A stretch of 6,653 nt of DNA from Candidatus Parepulonipiscium sp. PG-Nun2H_MBin03 (lineage in GTDB: Bacteria > Bacillota > Clostridia > Lachnospirales > Cellulosilyticaceae): assembly GCA_001995005.1 (NCBI GenBank), contig MDJN01000136.1, positions 1 through 6,653 on the forward strand, written 5' to 3'. Below, piece by piece: positions 1-6,653 of this stretch; position 1 is the first letter of the stretch; each line of letters begins with the position of its first letter. The translations under genes were made by a program, and so were the position numbers. The notes below the pieces were generated by a model. The model was not told the origin of the DNA and did no database searches. It worked only from the letters and a program-made list of their open reading frames with translations.

Positions 1-530
1 AAGAAACAAGTCAAGAGGCAATAAAACATCTTAAAAAGCGTGGAATAAAAAATATAGTAATGCTTACTGGTGATAAAAAAGATATAGCTCAAGACATCGG
101 AAAAAAGGTAGGCGTTGATAAGGTATACTATGAATTATTACCACAAGATAAGGTATCTAAGTTTGAAACTATATTAGAGAAAGCACCAAAAGGTAAAAAA
201 GTAATATTTGTAGGTGATGGAATAAATGATGCTCCAGTTTTGGCAAGGGCAGACATAGGTATTGCAATGGGTGGAATAGGCTCAGATGCGTCTATAGAAG
301 CAGCGGACGTAGTTATTATGAATGATGAAATTTCTAAAATCGCCGAAGCTATAAATATATCAAAACGTACAAATAATATTGTTTGGCAAAATATAGTATT
401 TGCACTAACTGTAAAAGCTATAGTTATGATATTAGGTGCTGGAGGAGTATGCACTATGTGGGAAGCAATATTTGCCGATGTTGGTGTTGCAGTTTTGGCA
501 GTTATAAATGCACGCAGAATTTTAAAATAA
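1..530 (+). CDS. Heavy-metal (Zn/Cd/Pb-type) P1B ATPase, C-terminal part
   Basis: This is the 3' end of a membrane ATPase that exports divalent soft metals using ATP. The reading frame is open from base 3 to the TAA at 528-530, giving 175 visible residues; the metal-binding N-terminus, the phosphorylated DKTGT aspartate and most membrane helices lie off the left edge. Seen directly: the MLTGD motif (residues 20-24), the QDKV segment (48-51) and the GDGINDAP hinge motif (71-78) of the P-domain, followed by two closing hydrophobic helices. The family-specific residues K138 in the first helix and MWEA..D159 in the last match the conserved Lys and Asp that bind metal in ZntA/CadA-type (P1B-2) pumps, and argue against a copper pump, which would carry the Met/Ser pattern instead. 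The protein ends soon after the last helix, as usual for the family. A terminator follows 10 bp downstream, so the gene is the end of its transcript. The exact metal cannot be told from this fragment. Confidence 0.95.
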   Translation, partial: ETSQEAIKHLKKRGIKNIVMLTGDKKDIAQDIGKKVGVDKVYYELLPQDKVSKFETILEKAPKGKKVIFVGDGINDAPVLARADIGIAMGGIGSDASIEAADVVIMNDEISKIAEAINISKRTNNIVWQNIVFALTVKAIVMILGAGGVCTMWEAIFADVGVAVLAVINARRILK

Positions 531-540
531 AGCCTGATTT

Positions 541-567
541 AAGAGGGGATACTACCCCTCTTTTTTT
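541..567 (+). terminator. Intrinsic terminator after the metal ATPase
   Basis: A perfect 8-bp stem, AAGAGGGG (541-548) with CCCCTCTT (555-562), encloses a 6-nt loop and runs into seven consecutive T (561-567). It begins 10 bp after the ATPase stop codon. The GC-rich stem core plus U-tract is a textbook Rho-independent terminator, and it separates the ATPase transcript from the receptor genes. Confidence 0.93.
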
Positions 568-626
568 CTATATAGAAGCTTTTTACAATATACATTATAT
601 TCTAAAATATACCAAAGCAAATTTTC

Positions 627-655
627 TTGTAATAAAATTTATCTAGTGCTATAAT
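627..655 (+). promoter_or_regulatory. SigA-type promoter for the chemoreceptor pair
   Basis: The -35 box TTGTAA (627-632) is followed by a 17-bp spacer and a perfect -10 box TATAAT (650-655), preceded by the extended -10 dinucleotide TG (TGC just upstream). Predicted transcription start is about 661-663. This is the only near-consensus promoter I see in the 208 bp between the upstream terminator and the first receptor gene. No recognisable SigD (flagellar/chemotaxis sigma factor) promoter of the TAAA-N15-GCCGATAT type is present, so these receptors are probably expressed by the housekeeping sigma factor. This is a prediction from spacing and consensus only. Confidence 0.7.
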
Positions 656-661
656 TGTAAG

Positions 662-775
662 TAGTACATATTGAAGGTGGGTGAAGTTAGGATGTATTAA
701 TAAATATATAGGATATAGTGGTTGATATAAATATAACACAGATAACTTAACTATAAGATGCAAAGGAGAACATTT
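662..775 (+). promoter_or_regulatory. Long untranslated leader of the first chemoreceptor gene
   Basis: If the promoter call is right, the mRNA has about 113 nt before the start codon at 776. The leader holds a G-rich patch (around 673-691), a very AT-rich middle, and a possible 6-bp long-range pairing AAGTTA (684-689) with TAACTT (743-748), which ends shortly before the ribosome binding site. I see no match to the GEMM c-di-GMP riboswitch core that sometimes precedes chemotaxis genes, nor to other riboswitch cores I can recognise. The role of the leader is unknown and the pairing is weak. Confidence 0.35.
764..768 (+). promoter_or_regulatory. Ribosome binding site that fixes the first receptor start
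   Basis: AGGAG (within AAAGGAGAA) stands 7 nt before the ATG at 776. It lies downstream of another in-frame ATG at 758, which has no Shine-Dalgarno sequence of its own and would place this site inside the coding region. It therefore decides for the start at 776. Confidence 0.9.
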
Positions 776-2908
776 ATGAACAAACAAGATAAATTATCCA
801 CTCGACTGGTGACGATAATAGCATTAATGATAACGATATCTTTATCTATTTTAATTATAATAGTAGCAACACAAGTTTCTAGTACAAGTTCTAGTCAGAT
901 GGAAGAGACGTTTGATACAAGAGCAGAACTAACAGCAAATAAAATCCAAACCATTATGGATAGTGTATTTAGTGTAATGAAAGATATTACAGCATATACA
1001 GATAGAACAAATCATCTTTGGAGCGTAGTAGACACAGAAAATTCTAATAATCTTAGTGTAGTATATAATACTCCTATGTCTGATATATTATATACTACAG
1101 AAAATTATATTATAAATACTACGTGGTCAGCAGTAGGAAATACAGATGATATATCAGGTTTTGGGGTGTATTTTGAACCATATGCATTTGACCCTACAAG
1201 AGAAGTTTATGCGTTTGAGATATATGCTGATAATGCTCAAAATTCTAGTTTTGAAGGAATTTATAGATATAGTGATTATTCAGATAAAGAATATTATTCT
1301 GTAACAAAAGATACAGGTAAAAGTCATATTAGTTTACCATATGACCTAGAACAAGCAGATGGACAATCCGTAATAACTATATCTTATCCAATACTAGGGG
1401 CTAATAATCAAGTAGCTGGTGTATTGGCACTGGATGTATTAATATCTAGTTTTACTAAAACGGATATTATAGATGATAGCTATACAACATTATTTACTGC
1501 TATATTAGACCAAAATTTTACTGTAATATATGATTCAGAAAGTGAAAGACACGCTGGAAAAAATATGTTTGAATTTATCTCTCCATCATATGAGGCAGAA
1601 ATTAAATCTAAAGCCAGCCAGTACGCACCATTTGCAATTTCTACAACTACTGTAGAAGCAGATCAACATTATGCAAAGGGCAGCACCCAACAAAGATATC
1701 TATATCCGATTTATTCAGAAGATCAGGTATGGTGGGCACATGTAGAAATAGATAATTCAGAATTATTTGCAACAACGATAAACTTAACTATATTAATAAT
1801 TGTAGTAGCGATAATTTCATTAATAGTTTTAGTAATTTGTATAGTAACGTTGCTAAATAAGGCATTAAAACCTCTAGAACAGCTGGTAATAGCAGCAGAT
1901 CAAATGACTAATGGAAATTTAAATGTTACAGTTAAGACCACAAAAAATGATGAAATTGGTGCGTTAGGTAATACTTTTGCTAATATGAGTAATATATTAT
2001 TAAATATTATTAATGATATTCAACAAGTATTAGAAAATATGGCAAATGGGGATTTTACAGCGAGTAGCAAAATGCAAGCTAATTATATAGGAGCTTTTGC
2101 ACCAATTAAAACTTCTATTATTCAAATTGGAGATAAACTAAGTGAGACACTGCTAAACATTAGTGCGGCAGCAGGTGAAGTTAGTGTAGGAGCTGAGGGC
2201 ATAGCGATAGGCGCAAATGATTTAGCTGCAGGAACAACAGAGCAAAATAGTATTGTGGAACAATTTATTACAACAACAGAGCATATATCTAATATAGTTA
2301 ATACATCTGCAGTGCAAGTTAGCGAAACGACTAAAATATCGAACGAAGCTAAATCAAAGGCAAATCAAGGAACAGAAGCTATGAAGGCTATGCTACTTTC
2401 AATGGATGCTATAAATCAGTCAAGCCATACGATTTCATCTGTATTAGAAACGATAGAAAGTATTGCAGCTCAAACGAATTTACTTGCACTAAATGCATCT
2501 ATAGAAGCAGCACGTGCAGGGGAAGCAGGTAAAGGCTTTGCCGTAGTGGCAAATGAGATAAGAGATTTGGCAAAACGCAGTAGTGATACTGTTAAAGAAA
2601 TTGATACAATAATACAAACTAGTATATCTGACGTTGAAAAAGGTCAGACAATGGCAAATAATACGTCGCATAGCTTAAAAGAAATTGTAGTAACTATAGA
2701 TAAGAATAGCGAGTTATCTGAATTGCTATTAAAATCTACTGTTACGCAAAAAGAAAGTATTCAAGAGTTGGTGGAAGGGGCAAGAAGAATTGCAGACCTT
2801 ATTAAAACCACTGCTGAAACATCACAAAATAGTGTATCTGTAAGTGAAGAATTGGCAACTCAAGCAGAAAATTTAACAAATATGCTTCGTTTATTTACAT
2901 TTGAGTAA
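776..2908 (+). CDS. Methyl-accepting chemotaxis protein (dCache-like sensor, HAMP), first of a tandem pair
   Basis: A 710-residue transmembrane chemoreceptor that senses an extracellular ligand and controls the CheA kinase through CheW. Order of parts: short basic N-terminus; TM1 about 13-32; extracellular sensor about 33-336; TM2 about 337-359; HAMP about 360-412 with KPLEQ and the NDEIG motif (391-395); a second HAMP-like segment about 414-455 (VLENMANGDF); then the signalling coiled coil with the hairpin tip around 561-599 (QTNLLALNA, EAARAGEAGKGF). The sensor has double-Cache features: FEPYAFDP (133-140), a DYSDKEYY stretch (167-174) and the conserved strand ending in D220. At the position of the arginine-x-Trp-Tyr of amino-acid-binding dCache domains it has K171..Y173-Y174, so the ligand is not predictable. 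The usual C-terminal Glu-Glu adaptation pair is Gln684-Asn685. There is no C-terminal CheR-tethering pentapeptide. Start at 776 is chosen from the ribosome binding site. The second receptor follows after 90 bp, probably on the same transcript. Confidence 0.95.
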   Translation: MNKQDKLSTRLVTIIALMITISLSILIIIVATQVSSTSSSQMEETFDTRAELTANKIQTIMDSVFSVMKDITAYTDRTNHLWSVVDTENSNNLSVVYNTPMSDILYTTENYIINTTWSAVGNTDDISGFGVYFEPYAFDPTREVYAFEIYADNAQNSSFEGIYRYSDYSDKEYYSVTKDTGKSHISLPYDLEQADGQSVITISYPILGANNQVAGVLALDVLISSFTKTDIIDDSYTTLFTAILDQNFTVIYDSESERHAGKNMFEFISPSYEAEIKSKASQYAPFAISTTTVEADQHYAKGSTQQRYLYPIYSEDQVWWAHVEIDNSELFATTINLTILIIVVAIISLIVLVICIVTLLNKALKPLEQLVIAADQMTNGNLNVTVKTTKNDEIGALGNTFANMSNILLNIINDIQQVLENMANGDFTASSKMQANYIGAFAPIKTSIIQIGDKLSETLLNISAAAGEVSVGAEGIAIGANDLAAGTTEQNSIVEQFITTTEHISNIVNTSAVQVSETTKISNEAKSKANQGTEAMKAMLLSMDAINQSSHTISSVLETIESIAAQTNLLALNASIEAARAGEAGKGFAVVANEIRDLAKRSSDTVKEIDTIIQTSISDVEKGQTMANNTSHSLKEIVVTIDKNSELSELLLKSTVTQKESIQELVEGARRIADLIKTTAETSQNSVSVSEELATQAENLTNMLRLFTFE

Positions 2909-2985
2909 AAAATTTAAACCTAAAATACTTAGATGAAGAAAGAACTATCATTAAAAGAAGATGGATTTGTAAGAGATTAAACTTT

Positions 2986-2992
2986 AGGGGGA
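2986..2992 (+). promoter_or_regulatory. Ribosome binding site of the second receptor
   Basis: AGGGGGA lies about 6-7 nt before the ATG at 2999. It is G-rich rather than the usual AGGAGG, but well placed, and it supports 2999 over the next in-frame ATG at 3011. The 90-bp gap before the gene (2909-2998) has no hairpin and no good promoter, which favours co-transcription with the first receptor. Confidence 0.8.
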
Positions 2993-2998
2993 AAATTA

Positions 2999-5140
2999 AT
3001 GAAGAACAAAATGAGTAGTACAAAATTATCAACTCGACTTTCTAGATCTATTGCTATAATGCAAACACTAGTACTTGTAATTTTAATTGTTGTGGTTGCG
3101 ATACAAGTATCTACATCTAGTGCAAAAGAAGTTGATGCAACTCTAGACACACAAGCACAATTAAATGCAACACAAGTACAGGGTATGGTAGATAATGTTA
3201 TGAGCGTGATGGAAAACCTACAAACATATCTACATCGGACCTATTCGGGGTGGTCAGGAATATCTAATGAAGAAGCATTAACTTCAGAAAATATCAGTTC
3301 TTTATATAATGTAGCACTTGCACGTTCTAATTATAACTCGGAACGATTTTTATTAAACACTGCTTGGTCGGCAGTAAGAAATAATCCAGAGATATCAGGA
3401 ATTGGGATATTTTTTGAACCATATCAGTTTGATCCAGGACTAGAGACATATACAATGGAAATTTATGAGGAGCATGCACAAAATTTTACTGCAGAGGCAC
3501 AAACAAAGTATGCTGATTACTCAAATGAAGAATATTTTCAAGTAAGTCGTGACACTAAGAAAATGCATGCTACGGAGCCATTTGAATTTCGTGGCCAAAA
3601 TATAGTAAGTATATCTTATCCAATTGTAATTGATAACCAAACAGTATGTGTTATAGTAATAGATATTCTAACATCTAGCTTTGATGAAGTTAGAATTTTA
3701 GATAGTGAATATGATACTATATACAGCACGATATTAGATGAAGATCTGGATATAATTTATAGCTCGAAAAATCCAGATTTAATAGGACACAGTATTACAA
3801 ATTATTTACCAACGAAATATCATGCAGAAGTACAAGGCAACGTAGATACGGGAACATCTTTTAGCATTAACACAACAAGTGATACTACAACAGAAATGTA
3901 TACTAAGGGAGCTACGTACCAAGAATATTTCTATCCAATTAATTTAGGAGAAGATTTAACTTGGTGGGCAAGAGTAGAAATAGAACGTTCTGAATTATTA
4001 GAATCTACAATATATTTAACAATATTAATTATTGGAATATCTATTATATCATTAATTGTTTTAGTATTATTTGTTATGAAATCAATTGCAACAGGACTAA
4101 AACCGTTAGAGCAAGTATTGGCTGCTGCGACGCAAATGACAACTGGTAATCTAAATATATCACTTAATTTTAAGCATAATGACGAAATTAGTGTATTGGG
4201 TAAAACTTTTGTTAATATGAGTGAGATTTTATTAAGCATTATAAATGATATTCAACACGTACTAGAAGAGATGGCAAACGGCGATTTTACGGCAACTAGC
4301 CAAATTAAAGCAAATTATGTAGGTTCATTTGCACCTATTAAAGTGTCTCTTATCCAAATTGCAGACAAATTAAGTGATACACTATCAAATATTAGCAGTG
4401 CATCAAGCGAAGTTAGCTCAGGTGCAGAAGGCATAGCAACAGGAGCAAATGATTTAGCAGAAGGAACTACTGAGCAAAGTAATATCATACAACAATTTAT
4501 TGCAACTACTGAAGAAATATCTGATAATGTATCTGCAGCTGCAAAACAAGTAACAGAGACTACAAAGATTTCTAGCGAAGCAAAAGCTAAGGCAAATCAA
4601 GGCACAGAAGCTATGAAAAATATGCTAGTATCAATGGATGCTATAAATCAGTCAAGTCATACAATTTCCTCTGTACTAGAAACGATTGAAAGTATAGCAT
4701 CTCAAACAAACTTACTTGCATTAAATGCAGCTATTGAAGCGGCACGTGCAGGTGAGGCTGGAAAAGGATTTGCTGTAGTAGCAAATGAGATAAGAGATTT
4801 AGCAACTCGTAGCAGTGAAACAGTTAAGGAAATAGACACAATAATAAAAACTAGTATATCTGATGTTGCAAAAGGGCAAGAGATGGCTAATAACACATCT
4901 AATAGCTTACAAGAAATAGTTGTAACTATAGACAAAAATAATGAATTAGCTGAATTATTACTAAAATCTACTAGTCAGCAAAGAGCTAGTATAGCAGAAT
5001 TAGTGGAAGGCACAAAACGTATTGCAACACTGTTACAAGTGACTTCTGCAACAGCAGAAGAAAGTGCAGCTGTAAGTGAAGAATTAGCAGCACAAGCACA
5101 ACACTTAACAAGTATGTTACTTTTCTTTAAATTTGAATAA
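2999..5140 (+). CDS. Methyl-accepting chemotaxis protein (dCache-like sensor, HAMP), second of a tandem pair
   Basis: A 713-residue chemoreceptor with the same architecture as the gene before it: TM1 about 17-36, extracellular sensor about 37-338, TM2 about 338-360, HAMP about 361-415 (KPLEQ at 368-372, NDEIS at 394-398), a second HAMP-like segment about 417-458 (VLEEMANGDF), and the signalling hairpin with its tip around 564-602. From residue 414 to the end it aligns to the first receptor (411 to end) with no gap and about 76% identity by hand count. The sensor keeps FEPYQFDP (139-146) and the strand-end aspartate D222, but the amino-acid-motif region reads E178-Y179-F180, differing from both the canonical motif and its sister. 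The glycine usual before D222 is Cys217, the only cysteine I find in the protein. It keeps a normal adaptation site (AEESAA, 686-691). It lacks a CheR-tethering pentapeptide. It should join the same receptor-CheA-CheW arrays as its sister; its ligand is unknown. Confidence 0.95.
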   Translation: MKNKMSSTKLSTRLSRSIAIMQTLVLVILIVVVAIQVSTSSAKEVDATLDTQAQLNATQVQGMVDNVMSVMENLQTYLHRTYSGWSGISNEEALTSENISSLYNVALARSNYNSERFLLNTAWSAVRNNPEISGIGIFFEPYQFDPGLETYTMEIYEEHAQNFTAEAQTKYADYSNEEYFQVSRDTKKMHATEPFEFRGQNIVSISYPIVIDNQTVCVIVIDILTSSFDEVRILDSEYDTIYSTILDEDLDIIYSSKNPDLIGHSITNYLPTKYHAEVQGNVDTGTSFSINTTSDTTTEMYTKGATYQEYFYPINLGEDLTWWARVEIERSELLESTIYLTILIIGISIISLIVLVLFVMKSIATGLKPLEQVLAAATQMTTGNLNISLNFKHNDEISVLGKTFVNMSEILLSIINDIQHVLEEMANGDFTATSQIKANYVGSFAPIKVSLIQIADKLSDTLSNISSASSEVSSGAEGIATGANDLAEGTTEQSNIIQQFIATTEEISDNVSAAAKQVTETTKISSEAKAKANQGTEAMKNMLVSMDAINQSSHTISSVLETIESIASQTNLLALNAAIEAARAGEAGKGFAVVANEIRDLATRSSETVKEIDTIIKTSISDVAKGQEMANNTSNSLQEIVVTIDKNNELAELLLKSTSQQRASIAELVEGTKRIATLLQVTSATAEESAAVSEELAAQAQHLTSMLLFFKFE

Positions 5141-5150
5141 TTAAAATATT

Positions 5151-5183
5151 AGTCTAGTAAGGTAAACTGCTTACTAGACTTTT
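5151..5183. terminator. Terminator between convergent genes, possibly bidirectional
   Basis: A perfect 11-bp inverted repeat, AGTCTAGTAAG (5151-5161) and CTTACTAGACT (5170-5180), has an 8-nt loop. It starts 10 bp after the second receptor's stop and ends about 10 bp before the stop codon of the opposing ABC-F gene. Forward it runs into TTTT (5180-5183); in reverse it runs into AATATTTTAA. The T-tracts are short on both sides and the stem is AT-rich, so efficiency may be modest, but position and symmetry suggest that it ends transcription from both directions. Confidence 0.8.
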
Positions 5184-5190
5184 CCTATGG

Positions 5191-6653
5191 TTAGTTATAT
5201 GAGTTAAGCTCTTTATCAAGTTTTTCTAGCTCGTCATAATATCCATTTACATATGTTTCTAAAACTTCCTTTCTGCTATTAAGAGGTAGCAACTTATCAA
5301 AATCTGAATATATATTAGGTTGGCAAAGTTGTTCGTCTATACTTAAAATTTCTGTCTCTGCTTCTTCTATGTGCAACTCTACTTTAGCCATCTTATTTTT
5401 AATTTTGCGAATTGTGCTTTGAATTTTCTTGTTTTGTTGCCTAAATGCTTGAGATGCAGTTATTTCAGGTTCATTACCTAAATCGCTCAAAAGGCTAAGC
5501 TCTTTTTTCTTTTCGAGATAATAGTCATAATTACCTAAATAAACAGTCATACCATTAGTAGACATATCAAGTATTTTTGTACACGTTTGGTTAATGAAAT
5601 ATCTATCATGTGAGATGTATAAAACGGTACCTGGATATATGCTAATTGCTCTTTCTAGTATTTCTTTTGACATAATATCTAAATGATTGGTAGGTTCATC
5701 TAAGAGGAGTAAGTTTGCAGAAGATAACATAATTTTAGCAAGAGAAACTCGTCCTTTTTCGCCTCCACTGAGTGTACTTATCTTTTGAAATACGTCATCT
5801 CCAGTGAATAAAAAAGCTGCTAGCATATTTCTGATACTACCATTTGTTAAGTCAGGATAAGCAGATGATATTTCTTCCATTATAGTATTTTCAAAATTTA
5901 GTAATTGGTGTTCTTGGTCGTAATATCCGATATGCACATTGGCTCCTAATGTAACACTGCCATGTATGGCTCTTATCTGTTCTAGTATTATCCGAAATAA
6001 AGAAGTTTTTCCAACGCCATTAGGCCCTACTATAGCTATTTTCTCGCCTTTTTTAACCTCAAAATTTATGTTACTAAATATAATCTTGCCATTAAATTTT
6101 ACGGCCAAATCTGTAACAGATAGTACATCTTTACCGCTTGTTATTTTAGGAGATAAGATTAAATTCATAGGTTTATTATCAATTAGAGGCATATCTACAA
6201 TATCCATTTTATCTAATACTTTTTGCCTGCTATTAGCACGTTTTATAGATTTTTCACGGTTAAATTGTTTAAGTTTAGCGATAACGGCTTTTTGTCTATT
6301 TAGTTCCTGTTGTTGCTTCTCGTATGCTTTAACCAAAATTTCATGAACTTTCGCACTTTCTATTACAAAGTTATCATAATTTCCGTTATAAACATGACTT
6401 TTGCCAAATTCTATATGCACGACTTTATTTACTATTCTATCTAAAAAATATCTATCATGAGATATTATAATAACAGTACCTTTATAGTTTTTTAAAAATC
6501 CTTCTAGCCACTCAATAGATGTAATATCTAGATGATTTGTAGGCTCGTCTAACAACAGAACATTAGGCTCTTCAAGTAACAGTTTTGCGAGGGCGATACG
6601 TGTTTTTTGTCCACCAGAGAGTATGCTTATTGGGCGAGAATATAAATTCGTTT
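5191..6653 (-). CDS. ABC-F family ATPase (YdiF/Uup-like translation factor), missing its N-terminus
   Basis: ABC-F proteins are soluble twin-ATPase factors that act at the ribosomal E site; they have no membrane domain. The frame is open from the stop (TAA, complement of 5191-5193) to the right edge, giving 486 residues. Seen, numbered from the edge: first-domain signature LSGGQ (11-15) and Walker B running into DEPTNHLD (35-42), H-switch in SHDRYF (64-69); a charged helical linker about 96-160 with RANSRQKVLDKM (138-149), as in YdiF-type proteins; second domain with Walker A GPNGVGKT (209-216), signature LSGGE (294-298), DEPTNHLD (318-325) and SHDRYF (347-352); then a C-terminal extension about 400-486 rich in Lys and Glu, predicted coiled coil, as in Uup and YdiF. 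The first Walker A and true start lie beyond 6653. The TTG codon at 6555-6553 is inside Walker B and is not a start. The ordinary linker gives no reason to call it an antibiotic-resistance ABC-F. It is convergent with the receptors. Confidence 0.95.
   Translation of the reverse strand, partial: TNLYSRPISILSGGQKTRIALAKLLLEEPNVLLLDEPTNHLDITSIEWLEGFLKNYKGTVIIISHDRYFLDRIVNKVVHIEFGKSHVYNGNYDNFVIESAKVHEILVKAYEKQQQELNRQKAVIAKLKQFNREKSIKRANSRQKVLDKMDIVDMPLIDNKPMNLILSPKITSGKDVLSVTDLAVKFNGKIIFSNINFEVKKGEKIAIVGPNGVGKTSLFRIILEQIRAIHGSVTLGANVHIGYYDQEHQLLNFENTIMEEISSAYPDLTNGSIRNMLAAFLFTGDDVFQKISTLSGGEKGRVSLAKIMLSSANLLLLDEPTNHLDIMSKEILERAISIYPGTVLYISHDRYFINQTCTKILDMSTNGMTVYLGNYDYYLEKKKELSLLSDLGNEPEITASQAFRQQNKKIQSTIRKIKNKMAKVELHIEEAETEILSIDEQLCQPNIYSDFDKLLPLNSRKEVLETYVNGYYDELEKLDKELNSYN

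Noticed and set aside
128..454. Antisense open frame over the ATPase, and similar frames at 383-646 (+), 602-787 (-), 2489-2671 (-), 3931-4239 (-), 4702-4935 (-) and 5939-6346 (+)
   Set aside because: All but the 602-787 frame mainly overlap well-supported genes; that one lies in the promoter and leader region. None has a recognisable family or a convincing ribosome binding site; they are by-products of AT-rich codon use.
692..700. Minimal upstream ORF ATG-TAT-TAA in the leader
   Set aside because: Two codons only, with a poorly spaced G-rich patch upstream; chance occurrence in AT-rich DNA is likely.
758..775. Upstream in-frame ATG giving a 716-residue first receptor
   Set aside because: It has no ribosome binding site, and the strong AGGAG at 764-768 would fall inside the coding region. 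The ATG at 776 also gives an N-terminus (MNKQDKLSTRL) matching the second receptor's (KLSTRL).
656..775. c-di-GMP (GEMM) or other riboswitch before the chemoreceptors
   Set aside because: The conserved GEMM core and its paired stems are absent, and no strong hairpins or anti-terminator arrangement is visible.
2933..2980. 15-codon ORF (MKKELSLKEDGFVRD) between the two receptor genes
   Set aside because: No ribosome binding site and no recognisable family; an ORF of this length is expected by chance. It could be a remnant but nothing supports that.
2909..2998. Separate promoter for the second receptor
   Set aside because: Only poor -35/-10 matches with wrong spacing (for example TTGAGT with TAAAAT at 14 bp); read-through from the first gene explains expression better.
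5191..6555. ABC-F as a complete 454-residue protein starting at 6555
   Set aside because: The codon is TTG inside the Walker B motif, and the frame continues upstream through the LSGGQ signature to the window edge, so the gene is cut by the window.
5191..6653. Antibiotic-resistance (Msr/Vga/Lsa-type) ABC-F
   Set aside because: The inter-domain linker is short and YdiF-like, and the C-terminal coiled coil fits the housekeeping Uup/YdiF groups; no feature points to ribosome protection.

Overview
The window is AT-rich, with strong AGGAG-type ribosome binding sites, A/T-ending codons and protein families typical of low-GC Firmicutes. My best guess is a member of the Clostridia; this is inferred from style and cannot be resolved further from the sequence. 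There are no RNA genes, mobile elements or CRISPR arrays.

Layout: (1) Bases 1-530 (+) are the 3' end of a heavy-metal P1B-type ATPase of the Zn/Cd/Pb-exporting kind, closed by a strong intrinsic terminator at 541-567. (2) Bases 568-775 are a short gene-free stretch. It carries a good SigA-type promoter (TTGTAA, 17 bp, TGC-TATAAT) and an untranslated leader of about 113 nt. (3) Bases 776-2908 and 2999-5140 (+) are two paralogous transmembrane chemoreceptors (methyl-accepting chemotaxis proteins) in tandem, 90 bp apart with no terminator between them, so probably one transcript. Each has a TM helix, an extracellular double-Cache-like sensor, a second TM helix, HAMP, a second HAMP-like segment and the long signalling coiled coil. 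(4) A hairpin at 5151-5183 closes the receptor pair. It also sits at the end of the convergent gene on the other strand. (5) Bases 5191-6653 (-) are most of an ABC-F ATPase of the YdiF/Uup kind, a ribosome-associated translation factor. Its start lies beyond the right edge.

The main biological content is the receptor pair. The two proteins should feed the same CheA/CheW array, because their signalling halves align without any gap and are about 76% identical by hand count over the last 300 residues. Their sensor halves are much more diverged, and both lack the full canonical amino-acid-binding motif of dCache receptors. This fits duplication followed by sensory diversification. The flanking ATPase and ABC-F genes look like ordinary chromosomal neighbours with no functional link visible in the sequence. 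I did not find a convincing new biological system; the receptor pair and its leader are the parts most worth a second look.
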